16,112 nucleotides of DNA, from NCBI GenBank assembly GCA_948441955.1, contig CAOJQZ010000054.1:1-16112 (forward strand), in the 5' to 3' direction. The notes under the pieces were generated by a model that was given only the letters and a program-made list of their open reading frames with translations, was not told the DNA's origin and ran no database searches. The stretch comes from an uncultured Lachnospiraceae bacterium. Lineage in GTDB: Bacteria; Bacillota; Clostridia; Lachnospirales; Lachnospiraceae. Positions 1-8,188 of this stretch are shown piece by piece. The translations under genes were made by a program, and so were the position numbers. Within the stretch, counting starts at the first letter, position 1, and each line of letters begins with the position of its first letter.

Positions 1-312
1 AAAATCAACAGATTCACTGTCCATTTTCGTATCTGCAGCAGTTCCATTCACTGCATGAAACCTATGATATTTTCCTAATTCCTTTATAGCCGTATTTCGC
101 ATATCATCATTTGGTTCAACACCATATACGGTACTGCCCCTGTCTAACAATTGTTTAGAAAACTTTCCGGTTCCGGCGCCTATGTCGGCAATCACTGACT
201 CCTCGTTAAACCCATACTGCATATACAAACTATTAATAAAATCCTTTGCATATGTAGGTCTTCCAACCGTATAATTGTCTGCTAGTTGATTAAAGTTCTT
301 TGTATTGTCCAT
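1..312 (-). CDS. Class I SAM-dependent methyltransferase, N-terminal 104 residues (runs off left edge)
   Basis: The minus-strand reading frame begins with ATG at 312 and stays open to position 1, so only the first 104 residues are present. An AGGGAGGT ribosome binding site at 321-328 fixes the start. The N-terminus (residues 6-21, with N-Y-x-x-G-R-P-x-Y) is typical of small Methyltransf_11/25-type enzymes. The SAM-binding glycine-rich motif I is at residues 41-52 (IADIGAGTGKFS), and the acidic residue that binds the ribose hydroxyls is E66 in VYGVEPN. The fold assignment is firm, but the substrate cannot be told because the C-terminal half is missing. The gene lies directly after the tRNA operon terminator on the same strand, and I see no strong promoter of its own in the 30-nt gap. 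Confidence 0.85.
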   Translation of the reverse strand, partial: MDNTKNFNQLADNYTVGRPTYAKDFINSLYMQYGFNEESVIADIGAGTGKFSKQLLDRGSTVYGVEPNDDMRNTAIKELGKYHRFHAVNGTAADTKMDSESVDF

Positions 313-342
313 ATGCCTGTACCTCCCTAAATATTTATAACT

Positions 343-381
343 AAAAAACAGGGGAATCTCTATTTTATAGAGATTCCCCTG
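343..381 (-). terminator. Intrinsic terminator of the tRNA operon
   Basis: A perfect 14-bp stem pairs 349-362 with 368-381 around a 5-nt loop (363-367). On the minus strand it is followed by six T residues (A-run at 343-348 on the plus strand). It lies 14 nt past the 3' end of tRNA-Pro and 31 nt before the methyltransferase start, so it should end the tRNA transcript. On the plus strand the T-run is shorter and interrupted, making that direction less likely. Confidence 0.9.
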
Positions 382-394
382 CCTTTTCAATTAG

Positions 395-468
<74 letters not shown>

Positions 469-518
469 TTATGTAACCGGATGCCAAAATACAAAGCCTC
501 CGGCGCCCCTGCCAAGGA

Positions 519-589
519 CTACGGATAGAGGATTTGAACCTCTACTAACAGAGTCAGAGTCTGCTGTGCTGCCGTTACACCAATCCGCA
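519..589 (-). tRNA. tRNA-Gln (anticodon CTG)
   Basis: The acceptor stem pairs 583-589 with 520-526, including one G-U pair, and the discriminator is G (519). The anticodon loop reads CTCTGAC on the minus strand, giving anticodon CTG (555-557) for glutamine codon CAG. The T-arm is AGAGGTTCAAATCCTCT. The length of 71 nt suits glutamine tRNAs. No CCA is encoded. It is first in the operon, about 28 nt after the predicted transcription start. Confidence 0.95.
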
Positions 590-623
590 TCAATTTCACT
601 GGTTCTTCCAGCGAACACATATT

Positions 624-651
624 ATTATACCGGAAATTCCACAAAAATCAA
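624..651 (-). promoter_or_regulatory. Sigma-A type promoter of the tRNA-Gln/tRNA-Pro operon
   Basis: Read on the minus strand, a -35 box TTGATT (646-651) is separated by 16 bp from a consensus -10 box TATAAT (624-629). Transcription would start near 617, about 28 nt before tRNA-Gln. The match and position make this the clear promoter for the two tRNAs. Confidence 0.8.
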
Positions 652-738
652 GTCCTTTTTTACACTTTTTTATTTTTGTTTTTATTTACCAAATTCCACC
701 TTAAAACACTCTGGATTTTATGTCATAATAGCTCAAAT

Positions 739-772
739 TCTGCTGTCTTATTTCAAAAATATATACAGCAGA
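739..772 (-). terminator. Weak hairpin after the YfcC carrier gene (possible 3' end)
   Basis: An 8-bp inverted repeat (739-746 TCTGCTGT with 765-772 ACAGCAGA) with an 18-nt loop lies just after the stop codon of the carrier gene. There is no T-run straight after the stem on the minus strand, so it is at best a weak terminator or an RNA 3'-end stabiliser. Nothing else is evident in 652-779, which is very AT-rich. Confidence 0.25.
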
Positions 773-779
773 GTACATT

Positions 780-2186
780 CTAATACCCTGCTGCAAGACC
801 CATAAGCAAAATTCCTGCGGTCAATATAAGGTTCAGCGCCTGAAATTTCCAGCTCCACTTAAACCATTCGCCATAACTTACACCGGCAAGTCCAAGTGAA
901 ATCAGGAGCACTGGATTCGTTGGATAAAATACATTGGAAAAACCGTCGCCAAAGGCAAATGCCAGAATGCAAAGCTGGGAGGAGATTCCGAAAATCTGCG
1001 CAATCGGAACGATAAGCGGTATAAGAAGAAACGCCTTTGCCGATCCGGATCCGATAAAAAAGTTCATCCCCAGCACAATAAGATAAATAAACATAATTAC
1101 TGCCCATTTAGGAAAACCTTCCGCCAGTGTAACAGCGCCGTGAAGAACCGTATCCAGCACATTAGCCTCCACCATAGTGTATTTGATAGAGCTTGCCATC
1201 AGGATCATCAAGATAGCCGGACAGATGCTGGCGCTTCCCGCGCCGAAACAGGAGGCCAGCGCCTTTCCTTTCATATTGCATAAGGCCGGCGCGGTTATGC
1301 CTGCTGCAAGAAACATAACTGCCACAATAATCATAGTATAATCCTGAAGCGCCGTCAGAAAGCCTGACGACAGCACAAGAAGAATTCCTGCAGCCAAAAT
1401 TCCGGAAAAGCATAAAAGACCCTTCTCCATATTCTCCTGCTTTTCAAAGCGCTCCTGTGCGCCTGCCGTGATAGGTTTTTCCACCTTTCCCGCATGATTT
1501 CTGAGGAATAGCAGAAGAAGCAGATAAATCAGCACAAAAGACACTGCCCGAAGCCATGCCCCGGAAAACATAGGAAGACCTGCAAGCCCCTGTGCCACTC
1601 CTACGGTAAAGGGATTGCACACGCCTGCCGCGAACCCGCAGCTTACTGCAAGAACGCTCATACCCATTCCGGTAAGGGCATCCCATCCCAAACTTAACGA
1701 AAGGGCCACAACAATAGGCACAAGCGGCACACATTCCTCAAAGGAGCCGATAAAGGAACCAAGCAGCATGAAGAATAACACGATAACGCTCATAAGCCGA
1801 TATCTTACCCTTCCATATCTATGTACAATTTTCTGCAGCATGTATCCCATAAGTCCGCATTTATCCAGGCAGTTAAAGGCTCCGCCCACAATCAATAGAA
1901 AAAGAATAACTGCAAGTATCGTTCCGCCGCCGTCGGCTGAAAGCACAAGAAAAGGGGAAAGCAGCCATCTGTAAAAGGGAAGACCTCCCGGAACACTGGT
2001 AAATTGTCCGTCAGGGTCTATAATCATATTCCCGTTTCCGTCGGCAATCCGGGCATATTTACCCCCTGGAATAATAAAGGTAAGAATATAGGTCAGAACC
2101 ATCAGGGCAAATATAATCAAGGTTGCTGTAATAAAGGATTTTACACTGATATCCAAACCCTTGCTTTTCTTCTTTGATTCATCCAT
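780..2186 (-). CDS. YfcC-family membrane carrier (ion-transporter superfamily, C4-dicarboxylate/AbgT-like)
   Basis: This 468-residue integral membrane protein has roughly 12 hydrophobic segments. It opens with a short basic cytoplasmic tail and a first helix ending in TFIIPGGKYAR, the usual YfcC start (helix then IIPAG-like turn). The C-terminal half has the family hallmark segments NFFIGSGSAKAFLLIPLIVP and AFAFGDGFSNVFYPTNPVLL, which match the re-entrant SGS and GDG...NP regions. Family members are thought to move peptides, amino acids or dicarboxylates, but few have proven substrates. ATG at 2186 has an AGAGAGGT site 7 nt upstream and lies 3 nt after the stop of the M20 peptidase, so the two are translated from one message. 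This pairing suggests import of a peptide or acyl-amino acid that the M20 enzyme cleaves; that link is inference. Confidence 0.85.
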   Translation of the reverse strand: MDESKKKSKGLDISVKSFITATLIIFALMVLTYILTFIIPGGKYARIADGNGNMIIDPDGQFTSVPGGLPFYRWLLSPFLVLSADGGGTILAVILFLLIVGGAFNCLDKCGLMGYMLQKIVHRYGRVRYRLMSVIVLFFMLLGSFIGSFEECVPLVPIVVALSLSLGWDALTGMGMSVLAVSCGFAAGVCNPFTVGVAQGLAGLPMFSGAWLRAVSFVLIYLLLLLFLRNHAGKVEKPITAGAQERFEKQENMEKGLLCFSGILAAGILLVLSSGFLTALQDYTMIIVAVMFLAAGITAPALCNMKGKALASCFGAGSASICPAILMILMASSIKYTMVEANVLDTVLHGAVTLAEGFPKWAVIMFIYLIVLGMNFFIGSGSAKAFLLIPLIVPIAQIFGISSQLCILAFAFGDGFSNVFYPTNPVLLISLGLAGVSYGEWFKWSWKFQALNLILTAGILLMGLAAGY

Positions 2187-2189
2187 AAG

Positions 2190-3512
2190 CTATACCTCTC
2201 TCATCATGTATTTGTAATAGTCTACAGCAGGGACCAGTGTATCAATATTAATATTTTCATTCAGGCCATGAATACTGTTAAGCTGCTGTTCATCTATCTT
2301 AAAGGGCACAAACCGAAAGCAGTTCTTGCATATCCGTCCAAAAAAACGGGAATCAGAGGCTCCTGTCATGACATAAGGGACAGCTGCGTCCACCTCCGGG
2401 TAAACGGCCTTTACAGCCCTCTCTATCAACCGGAAACCTTCGCTGTTATAGTCCGCAAGCCCAGAATTAATGCCGTGCTCTATGATCTTTATTTCAATAC
2501 CGTATTTATCTGCAATAGGCTTCAGCGCCATAAGAGAAGCCTTTTCGCCCTGATGATGGGAAAACCTCATATCCCCTACTACCCATGCGGTCTGAGGAAG
2601 TACATTCCTTCCTTCCGACGCCTGTGCCATTGTAAATGCCAGCGTTGTCTTAAGCATTGCTCCTGCTGCCGGCGAAAGCCCCGGCATAACTGCCTTTAAA
2701 AGTCCTTCCAAGGCCCCTGCATGGCCTGTGACAAGTCCTGCGGCGCCCATATAGGGAGCAAATCTTTTTAACATTTCCTTTATAACCGGACTGATTTCAC
2801 TTTTGAAGGGACATTTCCTGTCCACCTCCGCCATGAAGGCGCCCAGTCTGACTAAGGGTGTGTTTTTCCCAGGTGTTGACGCATGTCCGCCGGCGGATCG
2901 GGCTATAAATCTTATGATACAATTTCCTTTCTCACCCATTCCCACCATACCAAAGGTTCCCTTCACCCCGTCGATTGGCTCATGAAGAATCATGCCCCCC
3001 TCGTCAAAAATCATCTCGAACCTGATATTTCTCTTCTCTAAAGCCTCTGCAATCATCCTTGCACCCCTGCCTGTTGTTTCCTCGGTACAGGAGGACTCGA
3101 AATATACGTCTCTCTCCGGCACAAAGCCCTCTGCCGCCAGCTCGTCCGCAGCCTGAAGCATAGCCCAAAGTCCGCCCTTTGTATCCAGCGTTCCCCGACC
3201 CCAGAGCCTTCCCTCTGCCACGTCCGCGGAAAACGGTTCATGCTCCCATTTTCCCGGCGCCTCCACCACATCATGGTGATTCATGAACATAACCGGAAGC
3301 TTTTTATTTTCCCTCCCCTTCCACTTAAGAAGAAGGCTCCCCTCAAAATCCTCCCATTCACAAGCCCCGGAAATATCCGGAAAGGTTTCTTTTAACAGTT
3401 CATGGAACTCTCTGAACTTCTCCGGGCTCGGTCTGCGTTCAAATACAGATACTGTTTCCTTTCTGATAAGCCCCGCAAGATTTTCTACATATTTTTCTGT
3501 TCTGTTTTCCAT
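2190..3512 (-). CDS. M20-family zinc metallopeptidase (dipeptidase/carboxypeptidase/deacylase group)
   Basis: This is a 440-residue cytosolic M20/M25/M40 hydrolase with the full active site: H79-x-D81 in NHHDVV, bridging metal ligand D110 in GRGTLDTKGG, catalytic E144 and metal ligand E145 in CTEETTGRGA, a downstream FDEGG, and the C-terminal metal ligand H415 in NSIHGLNE. Such enzymes use two zinc ions to cut peptide or acyl-amide bonds. The dimerisation insert lies between about residues 195 and 330. I chose ATG 3512 because GGAGG lies 6 nt upstream. A longer frame to a TTG at 3602 would overlap jetD and has no ribosome binding site. It is 64 nt after jetD and 3 nt before the YfcC carrier. 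Exact substrate is unknown. Confidence 0.9.
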   Translation of the reverse strand: MENRTEKYVENLAGLIRKETVSVFERRPSPEKFREFHELLKETFPDISGACEWEDFEGSLLLKWKGRENKKLPVMFMNHHDVVEAPGKWEHEPFSADVAEGRLWGRGTLDTKGGLWAMLQAADELAAEGFVPERDVYFESSCTEETTGRGARMIAEALEKRNIRFEMIFDEGGMILHEPIDGVKGTFGMVGMGEKGNCIIRFIARSAGGHASTPGKNTPLVRLGAFMAEVDRKCPFKSEISPVIKEMLKRFAPYMGAAGLVTGHAGALEGLLKAVMPGLSPAAGAMLKTTLAFTMAQASEGRNVLPQTAWVVGDMRFSHHQGEKASLMALKPIADKYGIEIKIIEHGINSGLADYNSEGFRLIERAVKAVYPEVDAAVPYVMTGASDSRFFGRICKNCFRFVPFKIDEQQLNSIHGLNENINIDTLVPAVDYYKYMMREV

Positions 3513-3543
3513 AATTCCTCCATTTACACTAAAACTGTCAACA

Positions 3544-3566
3544 TTACCCTCAGTGAACAAAGGGTA
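3544..3566 (-). repeat. 23-bp repeat at the distal border of the jet operon (copy 2 of 2)
   Basis: This element matches the copy at 10178-10200 at 19 of 23 positions, in the same orientation; the mismatches all fall in the centre. Both have the outer halves TTACCCT and ACAAAGGGTA (plus strand). It is also an inverted repeat (TTACCCT against AGGGTA). It lies 10 nt after the jetD stop codon. Function is unknown: candidate boundary repeat, operator or RNA hairpin. Confidence 0.7.
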
Positions 3567-3575
3567 TATTTTCTG

Positions 3576-3602
3576 ATTATATAAGAAGGCATTCCTGCTC
3601 AA
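3576..3602 (-). promoter_or_regulatory. Possible internal promoter for the M20/YfcC pair
   Basis: On the minus strand a perfect TATAAT (3576-3581) overlaps the jetD stop codon. The best -35 is TTGAGC (3597-3602) at a short 15-bp spacing. A start near 3568 would give a 56-nt leader to the M20 gene, with the 23-bp inverted repeat 3544-3566 lying right at the start site, an operator-like position. The imperfect -35 and spacing keep this uncertain. Confidence 0.3.
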
Positions 3603-4764
3603 GTACGCGTCCGCTCTCTAATATTTTCTCGGCAAGGGCGGACATTTCCCCGGATACTTCCATCCCTGCCAGCTTTGCCTTTGTGCCGTCTTCTATTTTT
3701 TCTGTATATTCTTTATATTTTTCAAAAAGAGAAGCATCCATATTCAGAGGCTTTACTTCTGGAAATATCCGTTTCCTGATATACTCAAAAATACGAATAC
3801 CGCCGTAATCCAAATCCCCGCTGTGGAAATATTCCGCATGCCCGTTACCCTCAAGAATATCCCGCAGTCTGATTAAAAACTCCCTCTCCCGGGGAGAAAA
3901 ATATCCATGGCTGAAAATATATAACGTATGGGGTTCATACGAAGCTGAAATGAAATTTGCCTTATTCTCTATTGTCACTACACGCCGGATATCCGTCTGC
4001 TCTTCACACAGCTCCCCATATTTCAGCGTTTCACTGTTCAGCACCGCACCGTAAGAAAATACGGACAAATCTATCTTGAAATCTGAAAGTACAAGCTTAA
4101 GCGGTCCCTTCACTGCAAGCTCCTGTGCATATTCTTCAATATAGAGCTGGGACAGAACGGTCTTATCGTCCATACCCTCGTCTATTTCCTTACACCAGGT
4201 TCTGGCAAGAGTAATGATGTGCTTCTCGGCTTCCTTCTCAAAGGTCTTCGAGTTTCCAAGCCATCTTTTACTAAAAACCCTCTTAAATACCGGCTCTGTC
4301 AGACTGTCAATTCCTCTGAGAGAAGGAAGATAGAGCGCAAGCTTTTCCAAATCTCCAGGAAGCGATCCCCGCATAAGCCTCTCAAGCAGCCATTTTATAT
4401 AATCCGCAATCCATTCCTTGTGATACTGCTGTTGTAATTCCTGCTTAAGACGCTCCTGATAGATACAGATACGCTCTTGTTTCGGACAAAACGACATATT
4501 CTCCCTCTGCCAGAGCCTGTAAAACCCCTGCAGATCCTCAACCCGGTAAGCAATCCGTTCTGCATCACTTCCGCGGATGACCCATTTTACATCCGACAGA
4601 AGCCCCATTTCCTTAAGCTTAAGAATTTCTCCAACCAAAACAGTCTTTCCGGCTTTGTCATAATCCGCCTGCTCAATCCTCATAGTCCGTCCCCCGGACG
4701 CGCCGGGACGCCAGTCCGCAGAGCTTCTTTCACACTTATCAATAATTTTTTTTACAAGATACAT
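3577..4764 (-). CDS. jetD: Wadjet system protein JetD (Toprim nuclease subunit)
   Basis: This 395-residue protein has the JetD layout: an N-terminal winged-helix/arm region (formerly DUF3322-like; residues 1-90 with K-C-E-R-S and later V-K-W-V-I-R-G) and a C-terminal Toprim domain (DUF2220, PF09983). The Toprim acidic residues are present: E266 in VTIENKANF, and D317 and D319 in HSGDLDYGG. JetD is related to topoisomerase VI/Spo11 A subunits and cuts circular DNA after the JetABC motor has extruded it. I chose ATG 4764, with AGGAG 7 nt upstream and 4 nt after the jetC stop. An in-frame extension to 4857 would overlap jetC by 89 nt. It is last of the four jet genes. Intact catalytic residues argue for an active system. 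Confidence 0.93.
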   Translation of the reverse strand: MYLVKKIIDKCERSSADWRPGASGGRTMRIEQADYDKAGKTVLVGEILKLKEMGLLSDVKWVIRGSDAERIAYRVEDLQGFYRLWQRENMSFCPKQERICIYQERLKQELQQQYHKEWIADYIKWLLERLMRGSLPGDLEKLALYLPSLRGIDSLTEPVFKRVFSKRWLGNSKTFEKEAEKHIITLARTWCKEIDEGMDDKTVLSQLYIEEYAQELAVKGPLKLVLSDFKIDLSVFSYGAVLNSETLKYGELCEEQTDIRRVVTIENKANFISASYEPHTLYIFSHGYFSPREREFLIRLRDILEGNGHAEYFHSGDLDYGGIRIFEYIRKRIFPEVKPLNMDASLFEKYKEYTEKIEDGTKAKLAGMEVSGEMSALAEKILESGRVLEQECLLI

Positions 4765-4768
4765 GCAC

Positions 4769-7700
4769 CTACTCCTCTCCTGCCGCGAGCTGGTCAAATT
4801 CCACCTTTTCAAATTCCTGAATGGATATGTGCTTTTTATTCGGATTTGCGTAGACAAAGGTCTTATCTACATTTTCCAGATAATTCTGTATCTTATCATT
4901 TGTCGCGCTTATAATCGCCTGGAAACCCAACCCTCTAATCAGAGAAATACAGCTTGCCACCTTTTCCGCATCCATTTTGGAAAAGGCCTCGTCAAGCACT
5001 ACCAGACGGATCGTAGGCGAACGTTTTAACTTAGGCGACAGGTTAATTCGGTAAATCTGTGCAAAGCTTGCGAGAAGGGCGACGTAAAGCGGATTCTGTC
5101 CCTCGCCTCCGGAATTCTTCTTGATCATCTTACTGAGGCCGATAGTCATATCCCTTTCTCCCTTTACAATCTGCTGCATATCAAAGGAGAGGTAAGTGCG
5201 GTAATCCGCGTATTTGTCCATATTACGCCTTGCCTCGTCAAGCTCCTCCTTTGTGGCGTTCTCGGGAGGAATAAAAATGCCGATAAGCTCATTCATCATT
5301 TCCCCATACTGATCCTCATGCTCCATAGTAAACATATTGAGCTGATTGTCCATATGGTTCGTAAGCTGTGAGGGCTGGATATTCAGGGAGTCATCCATGA
5401 ACATCTTATAATATTTCCCATCCGCTCCTTTATTTTTTGTGATAACAAACTGGTATTTATCTTTGCCGAAATCCATCCCGCTGATCACACGGTTGAGCTC
5501 ATCTCTGCGCTGATAGGCTTCCCTTATGGCGCTTCGTATCTTAAAGATAAAGTCATCTTTGAAATGCTCTACTGCCGACTGAGCCTGCTCCTTCGCCGTC
5601 TCGCGGTAGGTGTTGAGCTTGTCGCACTGAAGGCTTTCCATTAACTTATCATAAGGAATATTGTCTTTGATTACGGTAGAAAACGAGCGGTCAGGATAAT
5701 TTCGGATATACTCGCTCCGGACGCCTACAAGCCTCTGGTATTTTGCATCCTCCGTTTCCTTAAGGGGATAGCTCTCACTCATCTTCTGACGCTTCAGATA
5801 ATCATAATTCTCGGAGCGCCTGCTGTTTAAATACTGGATAAACTGTGCTTCATACTCCCTGAGCTTAGAAGGCGCATCCTCTGTCCCGGCTTTCCCCGAA
5901 TCCGCTTCTTTCAAAAGCTTCTTTTTAAATTCTTCAAAGCTTATATGCTGGTCTTTAAGCTGTCCCTCTACCGCCACCAGCTCCTCCTTAAACTTCTGAA
6001 TATCACTTTGATTACTCCAGACTGCCTTCCTCTCTCTGTCAATCTGTCCGGCCTTTTCTGTCTGCTTTGCAGCAAGTTCTCTCTTGTCCTTCTCCAGCGC
6101 GTCTACCGTCTCTGCTTTCAGCTTCTTCATCTTTTCTGTCAGCTGCTTTTTCCTCCGCGTCTTTCCGGGTATCTGCTCCATGTCGTTTAGCTGCTGCATA
6201 TAGTCAGCTGCCGGCTGGGAGAGTGTTTCAAGCTGCATGGTCTTTCGTATCTCCTCCAACATCTCCTGAAGGGGAAGCCTCTTTTCCTGGAGAGTCCGGC
6301 ACCGTTCCTCCAGCCTTAAGATACGCTGCCGCATACTCATCTCTCCGATATATGCGCGCCTTGTATAGTATTCCGGGTTCATATGCTGCAGACGGAAATT
6401 ATGATACAGCATACAATCCGGCATAACTCCGATCCGATACTTGCGAAGCTCATTCATGTTCTCGCACTTCATAACATTTCCCAGCACAAAATCAATATAA
6501 GAGCGCACATGGGGTTCTCCGGCGATAACCTCTTCGGCCAGCGCCCCCTCCCGCACCGGATGCTTTTCTGCCAGTACCTTCTCTGAATCCAGCACTGCCG
6601 CCCGGTTAAATTTTTTTCTATCCATTTCCTGGTAAATTTCCATAGCATCCTTTGCATATTTCGGCTCTACAACAAGAAGCAGCTTGTTTCCTCCAAGATA
6701 ACCTTCAACGGCATTTCTCCACCTCTCTTCCCGGATATCCAGAAGATCCGCCAGAATCTGCACATTTACAAAGGCACCGCACCGCTCGCGGAGCCGGTTC
6801 CTAAGCTCATATCTTGCCTCCTCAAGCTCTCTTGGATAAGCCTTCTTTCCCTGCCTCAGCTCCTTTAATTCCTCTCTTGCTTCCTTCTCTTCCTTTTTCA
6901 CAGCCCGAAGCTCACTGTCTGCCTCCCGGCGCTCCTCCTCCAAATCTTCATGAATCTCCTGAAAGGTTTCCTGAAGCCTTGTAAGCTCCCCCTCCGTAAT
7001 CGTTCCCGCGTCAAATTTCTCCACGTCCCAAATAAGCTGATTGGATGCAATATCGGTTTTCTTCCACTCCTTTAACCTCTCTGCCGTCTTTTTCCATCTG
7101 GACTTGCTGCCCTCAAGACGCTCCAAAGTCTCATTTAATGCCAAAAGCTCCTGTTCCATACCGGAATACCCGCTGTTTGCAATACGGATAAGCAGCTCTT
7201 CATACTCCTTCTGCAAAAGCTCCTGCTCCCCGGTAAGTTTATGAAGCACTGCCTCCTGCTGCCTTATGTCCTCGCCGCGCTCTGTAATCTTATTCTTAAG
7301 TTCCAGGCTTTTTGCCTCTGACTGCAGCATCTCCAGACGTCTGATCTGGTAATCACACGCCTCTTTACTTCTTTCTGCCTCCCGGTACTCCTCATATGCC
7401 GCCCGGATTTCGTTAAGACGCCCGATCTCCCCAAGCGTCTCTTCAATCTTACTCTGCATCCGGCCGTACTGCAGCACACTTTCCTGCAAATCCTCAATAT
7501 GAATGTCCTGCTCCATGCAGATATATTCCTTTACAAAATCCTCCAGCTTGATATTCATGCGGAATGGAATGGCACGTTTAAACAGGCGGGGAAATTTCTC
7601 CCCGTCAAGCCCGCCCAGATACACGTCATAAAGCTGTCTTCTGAACCTCTCATTGCTGGGGCCGCAGTAGAATCTTTCTGCTGTAAAATTCCTCTGCAGG

Positions 7701-8188
7701 TATTCTCTTATCTCCATAGTCGTAAGACACCGCTTTCCTGTACGGTATTGGTTAACGAGAAGACCTCCCATGTGCCAGAAAAACAGCCGGCTGATCTCTC
7801 CTTGCGCCGTCTCCACGTCAAACACAACACCCACACACTGACGCTCCATGGTAACCGTATTTTGAAATTCCAGCACAATGGTACTGGAAAAATTCTGATT
7901 TCTTAAATACTGGGATTCATTGTTCTCGCTGATATTTACCATGCCTCTTAAATATTCGATTAAGGTGCGGTCCGAGTCATCTGCCGCCGCTTTATTAAAG
8001 AACCTCCGCCCGTCTGTATTGGCATACAGGACAATCTGCATGGCGTCGATAACCGTGGACTTTCCGCTTCCGGAATGTCCTGTAAAAAAGTTAATCCCTT
8101 CATTTAAAGAAAGTATCTTCTTATCTATATAGTGCCAGTTATTCAGGCATATCTTCGAGAGCGCCCGAAAGGCCTGTTTCTTCTCCAA
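4769..8188 (-). CDS. jetC: Wadjet system protein JetC (SMC/MukB-like ATPase)
   Basis: This is the SMC motor of the complex, 1139 residues from the preferred start. Walker A is at residues 37-45 (GHSGSGKST), the ABC signature at 1026-1031 (SGGEGQ), and Walker B at about 1061-1067 (LVVLDEAF, with D1066 and E1067). Between them are two long charged coiled-coil arms (about 235-465 and 615-800) around a hinge-like globular region (about 468-615). JetC dimers with JetA and JetB extrude DNA loops using ATP. The start is unusual: TTG 8188, inside jetB, with AGGAGG at 8195-8200 exactly 6 nt upstream. ATG 8233 has only GGGAG abutting the codon, and ATG 8272 would overlap jetB by 134 nt. The TTG start overlaps jetB by 50 nt. 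All ATPase motifs are intact. Confidence 0.93.
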   Translation of the reverse strand: MEKKQAFRALSKICLNNWHYIDKKILSLNEGINFFTGHSGSGKSTVIDAMQIVLYANTDGRRFFNKAAADDSDRTLIEYLRGMVNISENNESQYLRNQNFSSTIVLEFQNTVTMERQCVGVVFDVETAQGEISRLFFWHMGGLLVNQYRTGKRCLTTMEIREYLQRNFTAERFYCGPSNERFRRQLYDVYLGGLDGEKFPRLFKRAIPFRMNIKLEDFVKEYICMEQDIHIEDLQESVLQYGRMQSKIEETLGEIGRLNEIRAAYEEYREAERSKEACDYQIRRLEMLQSEAKSLELKNKITERGEDIRQQEAVLHKLTGEQELLQKEYEELLIRIANSGYSGMEQELLALNETLERLEGSKSRWKKTAERLKEWKKTDIASNQLIWDVEKFDAGTITEGELTRLQETFQEIHEDLEEERREADSELRAVKKEEKEAREELKELRQGKKAYPRELEEARYELRNRLRERCGAFVNVQILADLLDIREERWRNAVEGYLGGNKLLLVVEPKYAKDAMEIYQEMDRKKFNRAAVLDSEKVLAEKHPVREGALAEEVIAGEPHVRSYIDFVLGNVMKCENMNELRKYRIGVMPDCMLYHNFRLQHMNPEYYTRRAYIGEMSMRQRILRLEERCRTLQEKRLPLQEMLEEIRKTMQLETLSQPAADYMQQLNDMEQIPGKTRRKKQLTEKMKKLKAETVDALEKDKRELAAKQTEKAGQIDRERKAVWSNQSDIQKFKEELVAVEGQLKDQHISFEEFKKKLLKEADSGKAGTEDAPSKLREYEAQFIQYLNSRRSENYDYLKRQKMSESYPLKETEDAKYQRLVGVRSEYIRNYPDRSFSTVIKDNIPYDKLMESLQCDKLNTYRETAKEQAQSAVEHFKDDFIFKIRSAIREAYQRRDELNRVISGMDFGKDKYQFVITKNKGADGKYYKMFMDDSLNIQPSQLTNHMDNQLNMFTMEHEDQYGEMMNELIGIFIPPENATKEELDEARRNMDKYADYRTYLSFDMQQIVKGERDMTIGLSKMIKKNSGGEGQNPLYVALLASFAQIYRINLSPKLKRSPTIRLVVLDEAFSKMDAEKVASCISLIRGLGFQAIISATNDKIQNYLENVDKTFVYANPNKKHISIQEFEKVEFDQLAAGEE

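Noticed and set aside
566..805. Plus-strand 79-codon frame overlapping tRNA-Gln and the carrier stop
   Set aside because: It runs through a tRNA and an AT-rich spacer, has no ribosome binding site and low-complexity residues; chance frame.
1615..1974. Plus-strand 119-codon frame inside the YfcC gene
   Set aside because: Antisense shadow of a strongly supported membrane protein gene, with no start signal.
3513..3602. N-terminal extension of the M20 peptidase to a TTG at 3602
   Set aside because: It would overlap jetD, lacks a ribosome binding site, and ATG 3512 has GGAGG at ideal spacing.
4765..4857. N-terminal extension of jetD to 4857
   Set aside because: It reads through the end of jetC in another frame and adds basic low-information residues; ATG 4764 has a good site.
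7499..7906. Plus-strand 135-codon frame inside jetC
   Set aside because: Antisense shadow of the SMC ATPase coding sequence; no domain pattern or ribosome binding site.
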